Made by a program: the position numbers and the translations under genes
The notes under the pieces: generated by a model
The model's database searches: none
What the model saw: only the letters and a program-made list of their open reading frames with translations
What the model was told of the DNA's origin: nothing
Shown: piece by piece, positions 41,461 through 52,825 of the stretch
Layout: each line of letters starts with the position of its first letter
Position numbering within the stretch: position 1 is the first letter of the stretch
From: Agriotes lineatus
Taxonomy: Eukaryota; Arthropoda; Insecta; Coleoptera; Elateridae
Length of the DNA: 64,000 bases
Assembly (NCBI GenBank): GCA_940337035.1
Contig: CALNHX010003588.1
Span: 82,205 to 146,204 of the forward strand
Reading direction: 5' to 3'

Positions 41461-42982
41461 ATGTATGAAAAATATTTGGGTATAACTTCAGTTCGATTAC
41501 TTGCAGGCCGTGGAGGGGATCGCTGCAGGAAATATTTAACATACGATGAAGAGTGTGCTAAAAGACGGAATCATACAGATAAAAAACAAAAACAATCTCT
41601 GTTTACCGAGAGCTCTTGTAGTAGCCATTGCACATGGCAAAAAAGATCCAAAGTATAGAGAAATTCGGTGCGATATAGCTAAAATTTAAACGCAACTCTT
41701 ACAGGATACAGGAATAATTATACCTGAAGCAGGATGTGGCATCCCAGAACTGCAACAGTTTCAACAATATTTGAAGGACTATACCATCTGTGTAGACAAG
41801 TACGGTGACAAGGGCCGAACAGTTCTATTTGAAAGACCCGAAACACCACATAAATTAAATTTACTCTACTACGAACAACATTATAATGTTATTACTTTTC
41901 TAACTGCAGCATTTTGTTGTAATTATTATTGTGAAGCATACCAAGAACCCTACAATAACAAGGGCAGACATCGCGGTGCAGAATCATGCCCATGTTGTCG
42001 CCAATCACCTCCCTGCAGGAATCAAGAGATGCAGATTACCTGTGATAGCTGCAATAGATCATTTCGCGGTCAAACCTGTTTCGATAATCATAACGCAATA
42101 TGCAAATATGTATGAAAATGTCCCGACTGTTTCAAAACATACAATTTAAAATCACGCAGGGGTAAGGCACACACCTGTAACGAAATTTATTGCCATATGT
42201 GCAAGGCCTATATGCCAATGGATCATTTCTGTTATATAAAACCAGGTAATCGAAAACCCAACACAAAAGACTGTGTATATATTTTCTACGATTTAGAATC
42301 ACGATTAGAAAACGATAATGTACACAGGCTCAACCTATGTGTATTTGAAGCGGCATGTGACGAATGTATTGGTAAAGAGACGGTTAGATGCCATAAATGT
42401 GGGGTGCGAAGGCAAATTTTACCAAACGATAAGTGCATAGAAGGTTTTATTCTCTATCTCTTAGAGTTAGGAAAAAAATTTAAAAAAGTTGTGCTGGCCC
42501 ACAACGGACAGGCGTATGACCACCAGTTTATTTTAAAATGTATTCTAAATTCTAAATTAAATATAAAACCTAAACTCATTATGCGCGATACGAAAATCAT
42601 ACTCAGGCAATTAGAAAATATAAAATTTCTAGATTCGCTGAACTATTTTCCAATGGCACTAACAACACAGCCTAAAGTCTTCGCACTAGGTCAAAATTTC
42701 AAGAAAGGCTATTTTTCATATTTAGTTAACACTCGGACAAATCGAAATTATGTGGGGACACTCCCGGAGGCTAAATGGCACAACGAACACAAAAACCGAA
42801 CATTTGATATGCAAAAAGAACCAGTTAAATATTGTATTTCCGATGTGCAAATTCTGAAAGAAGGCTGTTTAAAATTTAGACAAATGTTTCTCGATCGGTG
42901 TAATGTAGAGCTTCCTGGAAGCTACAAAAATTTCCTCGGCATGTAATTTAGTATATCGCCGCAATTTTCTTAAACCAAATAC
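41461..42982 (+). pseudogene. Polinton DNA polymerase B: N-terminus and exonuclease
   Basis: Pieces in order are DEECAKRR and CLPRALVVAIAHGKKDPKY (41545-41660); QQFQQYLKDYTICVDKYGDK and LLYYEQHYNVITFLTAAF with paired cysteines CPCC, CDSC (41750-42110); and a 249-codon frame (42197-42946) carrying the 3'-5' exonuclease. Exo I is FYDLESR (D32, E34), Exo II AHNGQAYDHQF, Exo III YCISDVQIL. The last part, CNLVYRRNFLKPNTV, runs into the solo LTR at 42983. Frameshifts occur near 41590, 41690 and 42115. Polinton polymerases copy the element by protein priming; this copy cannot. Confidence 0.82.
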
Positions 42983-44452
42983 TGTAGCCTGACGGGCTAG
43001 TTTAATTCATTTTAATTGCTACAGCTACCAGATTGAAACTGGCTTCCCAGGAATAGCTCAAAAATGCCAAGATTCAAATAATAAACTCAGATAGTAACGT
43101 AGGATAGAAACACAGAATAACTTCTTACCATTGTATAATAATATTCAACTAGATACATTAAATTAAACTGTATTAAAAACACGAAATAATAGAATGTAAT
43201 GACATTTATAAAAATAAATTGATTCTTCTGACGAGGTGTTTCGCTCGCAGGCAATCGGGCAGTGGCACACTATTACGGGACAGCCTGTATGTACATTAGT
43301 TCCCTCGTCACGTTGGCACCGCGCCGGTCCTAAACAGGTAATTTGACAGATTAGCTGATCGCCAGTAATGGCGGACAACAACAATACACTTGGTCTTAAA
43401 ATCGTTAAATAAACGAAACTGTGGTCAATATCAAACTAAATTGTGTGCATACCTAGTGCGTCTGGTGCTTTGACGGTGAAATTCCCAGTGTTCAAGTGGC
43501 GAACGATGCATTTCATTTGTTCTACTTGCCAGCTGTTCTGTTGCCCCAGGTGAGCGAATTTTACTTAGCTGTGCGCTGTTTCTTTTTGTCGGCGAAGGCG
43601 GCCGTTGAGTTACCCTTGCTTCACGAGCGCGTGTCTGTGGGCGACGGCCTCTGGCTCGTTCGACGGGAACTCCTGGTGCACGCTCCTCGACCTCGGAGAT
43701 GCTAAGCCACTCCAGACGCAATTAACGGGCCTGATCACGTCGGTGTTTCTGTCCTGGTGCCGGGAAATTTGCTTCACGGACGGCGTCGTCACCGGCGAGT
43801 ACGACTTGGCTTTCCTGAGTGCCCAAGCTTTGGAGGGCGTTGTCGGCGAGTTCGGAAAAACTCTGCTTGTAACCAGGTGTCTGACGTCGTCGCCGTCGGG
43901 CCTGAGACGGCTCTCTAGGTCGCTGGGTGCTCGGGGAATGACGCTGAAAAGTCGAGCTACAATCCAAGCGTCTAGGAACTCGAGGGGGCGACGTTGGGAA
44001 GTATAGCAACAACCCGAACGTCCAGGAGTTCAAAAGAATAACGTTGGAAAGTATAGCAACAATCCGAACTTCCAGGAGGTCAGGAGGATAACGTTGGAAA
44101 GTATAGCAACAATCCGAACTTCCAGGCGTTCAGGTAACTGGTCGGGATCCTCTCGAAGAGTCCAGGGGACACTCCGGACGAGTGGAGTGGGAAGATCTAG
44201 GAAATTCTAGGAAATTCTGTCTGTTGCGGACTCGATTTCTGCTTTTATACCTGGTGCGGCGGTTCGTATCAGGTCGCTGGAGCGGGGATTCGTGGTCTAG
44301 GTGCGCAGTGGTGTTAAAGCGATCGTTTGCGGTGACGTCACGTCGTACTTTCGGCGCGGCGTTTCGGTACTTAACGTGGTGCAAGACCAGGGTGAACGCG
44401 CAAATTAATTTTTAATTTATAGAATCGCGTTCGCGCTGGGCGAAACGTTACA
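42983..44452. mobile_element. Solo LTR (1470 bp) inside polymerase gene
   Basis: It begins TGTAGCCTGACGGGC and ends CGAAACGTTACA. ATAC flanks it on both sides (42979-42982, 44453-44456), the 4-bp target duplication usual for Gypsy-type integrases. The polymerase reading resumes directly after it. GC content is far above the flanks, and ORFs on both strands inside are by-products. No internal retroviral-like coding region remains, so LTR-LTR recombination is the likely origin. Confidence 0.85.
43941..44133. repeat. 50-bp tandem repeat in solo LTR
   Basis: ACGTTGGRAAGTATAGCAAC begins units at 43991, 44041 and 44091, exactly 50 bp apart; a more diverged unit precedes at about 43941. Each contains AATCCGAACTTCCAGG. 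Such repeats can act as LTR enhancer blocks. Confidence 0.85.
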
Positions 44453-45134
44453 ATACGATAGGAATCATACCGGGCAGGGGTTACAGATTAAGTGATAACC
44501 AGTCTAAAATTGCCCTGCAATAACTGATTCACGAAGAAAAACAACGCGGAATAATTAGACAAAACGCGGCTCGTGGTAGAGAGGCTTATGTGGGCGGGTT
44601 CAAAGTTGAGGAGTATTGTGAACAAACCCGGCAATTCGAGTTTCATGGCGGCTTCTATCATGGATATCCAGTTTGCATGAAAGCTAAACGAAACGAACCT
44701 CTACACGATGACCCAACAGATACATTAGAAAATAGCCATGATAGAACAATATCCAAAACTAAAAAGTTAAAGGCGCTGATATATGAGGTCATTGAAATGT
44801 GGGAATATCAGTTCAGACATCACACAGAATTAGAAGATCATCCCTCCTTACATCGCAACCATTGAATTCGCGAGAGGCATTTTTTGGGTGCAGAACCAAA
44901 GCAATAAAAGTAAAACACGAGATAAAAGAAGGAGAAAAAATTCACTACAAAGATTTCTGCAGTTTATATCCGTGGGTGTGCAAATACGGCAAGTTTCCAG
45001 TTGGCTACCCTGATGTACACATAGATCATGAAAATTGGGCGCTACAACTCAAACAGGGAGCAGAGGGGTTAATTAAATGTATTATATTGCCACCTCAAGA
45101 TTTATATCATCCTGTTTTACCAATAAAAGAATGA
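44453..45134 (+). pseudogene. Polinton DNA polymerase B: palm motif A part
   Basis: After the LTR the frame continues with TIGIIPGRGYRLSDNQS, AARGREAYVGGFKVEEYCEQ, and FHGGFYHGYP (44450-44700). A frame change near 44860 leads to KIHYKDFCSLYPWVCKYGKF, containing DxxSLYP, polymerase motif A with its metal-binding aspartate, and then LPPQDLYHPVLP. The coding sequence stops at 45134, before motifs B and C. The missing C-terminal part is found inverted at 45888-45370. Confidence 0.82.
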
Positions 45135-45369
45135 AATAGTTATATAAGGCGCAGCCTGTGCCATAAATGGCTCTTTTTAGATAATCAAGTTTAAAATGTA
45201 TTAACAGCTAAATAAAATAAAAACTGTGAAAATATGTGGTTTTTTTCTTACCTTTCATAATGGCATCTCAGCTTATTCACTTTCGCTACCACATCTAAGC
45301 ACGTATGTAAACCTAAGTAAATATAACACAGAGTGCATTTAATACATTTATTGCAGGCAAGCGTACATA

Positions 45370-45888
45370 TTAAAGTGAACAATGTCCCCAAGGAAGGGTA
45401 TCTATTTTATTTTCACAAATGTATCTCTTATCATCTGTGCTACTAAGAGCTACTTTGGTTTGACATACACTATGTAAAGTATGGCATTTAGCTCTAATTA
45501 AATTTTGGTTTCTAACAGCTTCCTTGTTATCAAACAAACGCTCCAAATGGTCGTCGAAGCAAATTTTGTTCTTAACTACATTTACCAGGACTCCTTTAGC
45601 CTTTTTAACAGCATCTTTACCTTCAACTCTCACACTGTACAATTTCGATCTCAAACCAATAAATTCTGTGATTATTTTTCCGTTACACTCGTCTTTCATT
45701 AGACCAGGCACTTTCTTATTCGCTAATGGGATGTTGTAAACATTGTCTTCGGGATAATCGCTTGTATCAAACATATTAATGCCTCGTTTCATAACATTAT
45801 AAATATCTTCGCATGTTATTTCATACAAAAGACTATCCGTATCTGAATACAACAGTTTACAACCTTGATAACTAAAATTACGCAACAT
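45370..45888 (-). pseudogene. Polinton DNA polymerase B: motif C end, inverted
   Basis: On the minus strand 172 codons start abruptly and include KLLYSDTDSLLYEI (motif C, the second catalytic aspartate pair), KVPGLMKDECNGKIITEF, GLRSKLYSVRVEG and the C-terminal SSTDDKRYICENKIDTLPWG. This is the normal end of a Polinton-type polymerase and is free of stops. The preceding motif B region is absent: sequence beyond 45890 is unrelated AT-rich DNA. So it is either the inverted end of the plus-strand gene or a scrap of a second Polinton. Confidence 0.85.
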
Positions 45889-45890
45889 GT

Positions 45891-47645
45891 AATTATAATG
45901 ATAATTAATGTCAGAAAATTATTGAAAATATGTAAATATCAAAAATGCATGATTTTAATTATTATTAGAATAATAAAAATCATAAGTTATAACATGTTTA
46001 TTATCAATTAAAAGTTTAACAAAACGTTTCGCAATTTTTGATTGCTTCATCAGTTGTAAATTTGAAAATCATTAAAAAATATTGGTTTACATTTCTGAAA
46101 AAGAGTAAAACACCAGATTAGCAAATACATTCACTTCAAGCAAAAAACCTGTATACTTACATAACATTATTGTAAGGTAGCACAAAATAGTATTGTTGAA
46201 AATATTACATTTACCTTAAAATTATGTAGAACACAATAAATGGTTATGTTCAAAAATTATTGTTACATAGGTAACATAATGACAAATTTACACTTTAAAA
46301 CAAAGGACAAAAGGACGAAAACAGCCCCTCTGTAAGGGTTAAAACTGTCATAGGAAGTTTTAAAAATATCATTTCGCTCGGTTTGAGTATTAAGGAATGA
46401 GACAAGTAAATACTATCAATTATTTTCAAAGCCTACGCTATTTTATAACAAATCTGAACTATAAAATTATTACATTTACTGGCCATTCTTATAATTAATA
46501 TCTGTTTTGCTGATTATGTTATTAATTACTAATAATTATTATTTGAAGTATAAGACTACTGCAATCATAGCAATATATACAGGGTGATTCTTGACTTATA
46601 GGCATAATTGCGAGGAATGTTGCAGTTGCAGCTGTTTATTAACGGAAATAACGAATTAATTATGTTGAGAGTGGCGAACTAGTTAAATATAAAATTATCG
46701 CATTTACCTTGAATTGTATCTGTCACTCTCTGTCACTAGTTGTCAAATTGGAGCTTCTTTTATTAGTACAAAAAAATTATGCCACCTAACTTCACCAATG
46801 CAGAACTCATGGACATGTTATTAGAGTATGTCCCATAAGTTTAGAAAAAAATCCGTTGTAGCTTATTATAGGAAAAATGCTTTTGATCTGGTTGGCGTTG
46901 AAGAACTAAACCAGGCTAATAAATGCTTCGGCTTTTAAATTGAACAGAATGATAAATACAAATTGGACGCCTTGTCGTTACTCACAACCTATAAAAACAA
47001 AACTATCTACTTAAAAGTACACCACCTACCTTTGTTTCACCGCATGCCTAGATTACTCGTTCAGCTGGAGGAGTTGTAGAAGAAAACACAAACAAATAAT
47101 TGCAATAGAGGCATTTATTTGAACCAAAATATTGCAGTAACACATGAATTACTTGTATTAGTCCTTAGGCCATGTGACAACGAACAAAGTGGTAGGACTA
47201 TTGCCTATCAAATGAAATAATAAATCATAATTGGGAAATTACTTCCAAATATGCAATTCATAAAATGCTAATTATAGCTTATTAATTCGCACTCCAGGAC
47301 AACACCTGTGCTATCGCAATTGCATAACAAGCAACGCATAAAGGACAGTACATGAGTTACAATGCACATGCTTATTTTAGCAATTTTAAATTATTAATTT
47401 CCCGCTCATTAGTGGTATTAAGGTATGAGCCAAAAAGGTTGATTAAACTCGTTCAGTTTGATTTGTTAAGATCTTTGTAAGAACTGAGATAATTAAAGCA
47501 AATGCCTTTGTCGGAAAGAGGGTTGATATGGCATGCCCTTATAGTTTAACGTGATGTTGATGTCCAGCGATCTCAAGTGGAATTATCCTGTTGTGTTGCA
47601 TCCATCCATGAAGACACTAGGCCAGATTTGGCTGCCAAATTCTAA
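45891..47645. other. AT-rich interval with element scraps
   Basis: Largely AT-rich. ATACAGGGTGATTCTTGAC near 46576 is another CAGGGTG-type terminus. No long ORF and no further Polinton gene can be recognised on either strand. Confidence 0.4.
46776..46850 (+). pseudogene. Possible DUF4817-type helix-turn-helix scrap
   Basis: ATGCCACCTAACTTCACC reads MPPNFTNAELMDMLLEYV, like the start of DUF4817 proteins, which are widespread transposon-associated helix-turn-helix proteins of insects. It ends after about 20 codons in a stop. Weak evidence from a short peptide. Confidence 0.25.
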
Positions 47646-47833
47646 GGGCCGGTTGCAGAAAGCAACGTTAAGTCTGGTGTTAGCTAACGTCGCGTCAAAG
47701 TGAACAAAATCGCATCAAATTTTGTTTACTAATGTATTAGTTCCCATAAACATTTGAGATTTGATTCGTTTTTGTTCACTTTGACGTCGCGTTAGCTAAC
47801 ACCAGACTTAACATTGCTTTCTGCAACCGGCCC
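47646..47833. mobile_element. 188-bp MITE, GGGCCGGTTGCA ends, TSD TAA
   Basis: GGGCCGGTTGCAGAAAGC at the left is the inverse of the right end. Arms of about 65 bp pair nearly perfectly (TAAGTCTGGTGTTAGCTAAC). TAA precedes (47643-47645) and follows (47834-47836). A 3-bp TAA duplication with G-rich ends fits the PIF/Harbinger or ISL2EU group. Non-coding. Confidence 0.8.
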
Positions 47834-48017
47834 TAAGACTCCCAAAGTGAAGATGCCACTGTTGGAAGTCAGCAAACCACAAAAGGTAGCGGCACATGTC
47901 GGGAATTCCTAACCCATGCGGAAACAGAATTGGGGAACTGAATTAGCTGAATTTCTAGCCTTTGTTTGAGTCCAATTAGCCCATGCAAAACTATAACCCA
48001 CACTAAACGATATTAGC

Positions 48018-48109
48018 TTCTTCTAGCCCGTAACTGCCTGATTTCTGCCCGATTTTGACCCGTAACTGCCAGATTTTGGCCCGTAACTGCCAGATTGTGG
48101 CCCGTAACT
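48018..48109. repeat. 21-bp tandem repeat split by solo LTR
   Basis: CCCGTAACTGCCAGATTTTG units occur three to four times (TAGCCCGTAACTGCC at the left edge, CAGATTGTGG in one copy). The array resumes after the LTR as CAGATTTTGGCTCGTAACTG at 50200-50222. Confidence 0.8.
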
Positions 48110-50192
48110 TGTTACGGTTCAAAATTCATTTTTAGTTATTCGCCTAATTATTTGCCCTAATCTCGGTTAAAATTTAACTTTTCACCATGTCTTTGCTCAG
48201 GTATGATTTTCCCTGCATTATCTTTGAGCATTCAGATTGTCTGACAGTTTTATTGCAAGCTAAGTAAGCCATTAGGTCGATATTATGGGTCCAAATGCCC
48301 CTGCAGTGTAGACTTCAATTCATGCATTTCAAGTTGCATTTATTTTACACTTTCCCCAAAATTTGATTTTTCGTTATCAATTTTTGGGGAACCATCTTGA
48401 CATTCCGCCACCCTGTGCTGCAAGAGCTAGGTGCCTCGAAATTTACGTATTGATGACTTACCTTAATCAGGCTTTTTCGTTGGCATCCTAATTTGGAATT
48501 GTGCCGTTTTGTGTCGTGAACTCCATGGAAGTTCGGAATTAGGCTTTGTGAGTTGCATTTTTGGCGAATTCCAGCCCGAATATTGTTTGGGGATTCCGCT
48601 CTAGCAAGGCACATGTTTTCACTTTGGCGTTGAACAGCCGTAGAAACCTGAAACGGGTAGGTGAATTATTTGGACTTATTCGGCTACTTGCCTTTCAGCT
48701 TTTACTCGACGGGAGCGTGCCTGTCGAATTTTCCTCGTTGGGAGCAAGGCTACCAAGCTAATCCTGCTGGGAACGCAGCTATCGCCGTGTGGTCACGTAG
48801 CCGCCAGCCTGGTGACGACTTTCGCTGACTGTGGCCCCCTCAGCTACCTGGTGATCGCTTAGCCTCCTCGTAGTCCTTAGGCCCCCCTGTTTTTAACATC
48901 TGCAGCGGAAGAGAAGTCCACTGCCAAAGATCTGTCAGTTTAATATTTCCGTTTCGAACTCTCGGGCTACGGTGCGCCCTTGGGCCGTTTGCGTGGCAAC
49001 GCTGCAAGGTGCTCGATAGACTCTCGTTTGTTTTAATGTGTGTTTTTAAAGCTATAAACTCACCTGCATGATATGATTGATTTTGCCTTCAGCAAATCAG
49101 CTTTAGCGGTAGCTCTTCTGCACAGTAATAGCCGATTAGATCATTTAGGCGAAAATGCCTCTGAATTGGGGGTAGTTTTATCTGAATTGTATGTTGTATC
49201 CGAACTCGGGCTAAATTTTATCGGAGTTGTATTGTACCGCCGTGTGCGGAATAATCTGTAACGGTATTATATTCGCATTGTGAAGTCAAGTGCATGAAGG
49301 TTTATCCTTTCAGATTTTAAGTGTTATTTATTACACCGTTGAATTAGACAACCCTTTTTCGCCCAGCCTTGCAAGTAATTATTGTTAATGCTCGCACCTC
49401 GGCCGTTTTAATGCAGAGTACGTTGCATTACTCGCGAAATCGCTTCGTGGTACCATTGCAAGATCTTGTCGGTCCGCGACGACGCTAATGTGAATTGATC
49501 ATTATTTAATTAAGAGAGGAACCTTGCATACAGGGTGTTCAGTTAAATTCAACCTACCTACTAAATTTATCTTTCAATTTAATAATTACGCCCGAGCCAC
49601 GATGTTTCCGAGCTCTTCTTAAGTGCTTATTTACTAATGCATTTGGCCAAATTTAATATCAATCTTGTAATCTTTTATAATACTGTTAATTAGCACTATA
49701 TACATACTGTGTGAAATTTTATTAATTCTGGGCCCGCCCGCTAACTTCGCTTGATGCCCTTGTATATGTAACTGACTGTACTGTGGTGAGTTTAACCTCA
49801 AGCCACCCTTGATATTTATTGAACTGTGATATGGTCTCCTTATTGAGATATTGTGTGGAATATTCCGTAGTAATTATTGTGTAAAATACTTGTGGATCCC
49901 CATTTACTATTTGCTTATTATACTGAATCGTTACTTAGGCCAGTGAATTTTATTTATGCTCCCTTGCCGTACCTCTTTTTCAGGTGTGTTTGGTAGCGCA
50001 TCTTATCGTATGCCTATATGTGCGATTAGCAAAGAGCTGGGTTACCTGCTACCTGGAGCCCATTTATTTTATTTTCAGCTGAAGCTTTGCGTCTCCGATT
50101 TTAACCCACGCCCTCCTCTGGCTGAGAAGCCGGCTATTCTTGCTTACCGCTTCCCCCCCTTACCACCAGAGTATCGGTAATTAGCGGTAACA
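48110..50192. mobile_element. Solo LTR, 2083 bp, TSD AACT
   Basis: It begins TGTTACGGTTC and ends AGCGGTAACA, so the outer TGTTAC and GTAACA are perfect inverses. AACT flanks both sides (48106-48109, 50193-50196). It interrupts a 21-bp tandem repeat that continues on the right. Composition is mixed with GC-rich blocks and no coding domain. A 4-bp duplication and very long LTR suggest a Gypsy-superfamily element reduced to one LTR. Confidence 0.82.
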
Positions 50193-50222
50193 AACTTTCA
50201 GATTTTGGCTCGTAACTGCCAG

Positions 50223-51540
50223 CCTAAATGTTAAATATTAATTGCGAAAATAAGCCCGTAAAAGGATTCTTACCGAACGGTGTTCTTGGCCTAATTATAG
50301 CAGAGGACGCTTCGCAGCGATTTCAATCGTCAGCAGCGCAAGGGAACCCAGCCTGAATATTTAAAATCAGCATGAAAAGAGTACAACGAGATGAGCTTCC
50401 TTACCTACACAGAATGCGCCTTACGAAAACAACTAAAACGGCTTCAGCTTAGCCCGGCAATTCAAATCCGCGAGACTCGCGGGACCGTGCTTCTCGAAAA
50501 GATCAATAGTCTGTCTGCTCTTCAGCTATTTGAGCGCCAACTCGAATCGAAATGCTAGATCAGTTCCAACACGAAAACCGCAGGTGCTAATTGCGTCGCA
50601 CCGCCTGCTGTGATAATTGAATTCTTTTGGTACAGCCATTAGATAAAAGGTGGTCCCAAATAAGGTGACAAATAATGCATTAACGCGCTAGATAAATGAA
50701 ATTAAAACAGGGCGTTACATAGTCAAGCATTTCTATCTGCAACCGTTGGTTACGAAATATACGCACAATTAATTATAAAAGTTCAAAATCATGTTTTGCT
50801 TTCTAAACACAAATACTTACTGTAAATTTGCTGTCATAAGTTTAGATACCTGCTAATGCTGTTGGTTGCTCTTGCTTTTGAAAAAATCTGGTGTGGTACA
50901 CGCACACAACTTTCTTTTACAGTGATCTTATAATTAGCCAAAAATTTGATTTTTAATTTTTAAGCATTTGTCAAAAATTTTCAAAAATTGCAAATTCTAT
51001 AGAAACCGTTCAAGATAGAGCATTAATTCAAGAAACAAATTTTCTCTAAGATTTTAAGCTGAATTCAAAACTGTAATATTATACTTGGTGTTCTATTTAA
51101 AATAGAAAAAAATCCATTTTAGAGGTATTCAACTTGAAAATTACCTATCTCACATGAATACACAATTGTTAGAGCTGTTTTTTGAAAAAAAAAATAAAAA
51201 ACTAGAAAAATCACAAGAGTAAACACGATACTTCCGGTTATACGATTTTCTTCAAAAGCTTGCTGTCGCATCTAGATAGTACACAAAACTTATATATGAA
51301 GTTTCAACGCCATATCTTTTTTCGTTATTGAGATATTCTGTTCACAGACACACAAACACACACACACACATAGACAGAGCAATGAACAAAAACATGTTTT
51401 TTGGGTTCAGGGGACTTTAAAACGTGAAGATCTGTTGAAAGTTCAATTTCAAATTTTTGTGGTGAATCTAATACTTCCTAAATAGTAAAAGGAAGTAATC
51501 TTATTTATTTCCTCAAACAGAAACGTGGCAAGAATCCTTC
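50223..51540. other. Unassigned interval with repeat R copy 2
   Basis: No gene. 51075-51180 matches the repeat at 41190-41345 (TGTTCTATTTAAAATAGAA, CATTTTAGAGGTATTCAACT). A (CA)n run with CAGACACACAAACACACACA lies near 51341-51370, after sequence about growth-neutral AT-rich DNA. Confidence 0.4.
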
Positions 51541-52150
51541 AAACGATGCTTAGAATATTAAAGCTTTGATTGAACAATACATCAAGATTAGAAAACGTAC
51601 GCTATTTTCTCATGCAGTAACTGGTTATGACATAACATCATGAGTTTCTGGGCTGGGAAAACTAAAATCCATTGAACTTATAAAAGCGTCACTTGAAACT
51701 GAAAACCAAGAATATTTTTATTTAAGGTAGAATTCCTGGACAAGAATTGTTTGCCAGTGCGGAAAAATTTTCACGAGGCTCGCTACTCTCTCTTCACAAC
51801 CCTTACTAAAAAATAGGCATTAAGGTAAAATTTTGACTTAGCAAAACTTCCTACGACATCAAACTCCCCTCATCAGCATATTCTGAGAGTTTTTTTGTGA
51901 GTACAAACATGACTACGAAATAAACTTCCAGCAACTAAATAGGGATGGAATGTACAATACGTAGAAGAAAATAGACAAAAGAAAAAACATTGAGACCTAT
52001 TTCTACTTCAGTGTCTTTTGTCCCGGATGAATTTCTGCGACTCGTATTCTGCAGCTGTATGTCAGGATATAAAAAATATTGTGCTATAACAGCCCAGTTT
52101 GATTTTTCCACGTGCAGTTTTCAATCTCCTGTTGAATTTATGCTGCTCCC
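51541..52150 (+). pseudogene. Decayed transposon gene with HAVTGYD motif
   Basis: RTLFSHAVTGYDITS (about 51593-51640) resembles the HAxTGCDTTS block of uncharacterised proteins encoded by arthropod and cnidarian transposons; SGLGKLKSIELIKASL follows after a stop. Further on are a LP-S-A-rich stretch (51865-51920) and PDEFLRLVFCSCMSGYKKYC (52025-52085), like the DELLKxIxCxCK cysteine-rich tail of the same proteins. Stops interrupt it repeatedly. Function of the family is unknown to me. Confidence 0.45.
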
Positions 52151-52215
52151 TTTTATTGCTGGCTCCTTGGGTTTTGAGAATGGAACTAAGTTCATATTAG
52201 AATAATTTTAAGTAA

Positions 52216-52511
52216 GCACCGCAATTCATTGCGCCAGTGTTTCATATTTTTGATGTCAAAGTGGCAGATACACCCTAAATCATAGGAGATCAAGAAGGTT
52301 GTTGGCGCATATGTCAATCGCTATGTGCATGTCAAATAATTCAGTTCGAATTCGAAGTTGTGCTTATTTTTCGGTATTCCTTTCGTTTTTTGTGTAAGTT
52401 CGGTGTATATTTCATATTTTAAAATTTAACAAGTATTAATTATAGATAAAAATGACGAACTGCTTTGTGCCCTGTTCCAAAAATCGTTCCGAAAATGAGT
52501 TTAGATGGTTC
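52216..52511. mobile_element. P-like foldback element, left arm
   Basis: About 240 bp (GCACCGCAATTCATTGCGCC through ATTAATTATAGATAAAA) recur inverted at 56780-57029. Directly after it, 52452-52511 reads MTNCFVPCSKNRSENEFRWF, the start of a THAP zinc finger (CX4C pattern), as found at the front of P-type transposases. The element is cut at 52512 by a LINE. With the LINE set aside, only about 550-600 bp remain, so it is a non-autonomous foldback derivative. Confidence 0.7.
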
Positions 52512-52825
52512 TCCATACTCCTTCTTCTTCTTCTTCTTTTCCTTATACCCTTTCAGGGTGTCGGAAGTGAGGTCCAGTCCTTCCACTCCTTTCGGTTCTT
52601 TGCCATTCTTTTCATATCTGCCAATGTTTTGCCCCTCTTGATGCCAATTTCTTCAATCCTTTGTGTCCACCGCTTTCTGGGTCTACCCCTTTTCCTCTTA
52701 CGTCCTCCTATTTACTCTGTGATCTTTTTTATTAGCGATTGTTCATCTTTTCTTATTATATGGCCATACCATCTTAGTTGCTTCCTTTCTATAAAGTCCA
52801 TTATTCCGTCTTGTCTTAAAGTATG

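Larger units (their letters stand above)
33740..45890. mobile_element. Decayed Polinton/Maverick-like virus element
   Basis: The assignment rests on a protein-primed DNA polymerase B with the Polinton-type N-terminal region (CLPRALVVAIAH) and on a cluster of small intact genes unlike any retroelement, with their own promoters. The cluster has a BIR gene and four other small genes. Integrase, packaging ATPase, capsid and protease genes are not visible, and no long terminal repeats were found, so the element is partial or rearranged. A solo LTR (42983-44452) and other repeats (41190-41345) have entered it. Confidence 0.65.

Noticed and set aside
43431..44415. Several Arg-rich ORFs on both strands
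   Set aside because: They fall within the GC-rich solo LTR, overlap one another and have no family character.
48018..48109. CRISPR-like array
   Set aside because: Units are direct tandem repeats without unique spacers, in a eukaryotic context.
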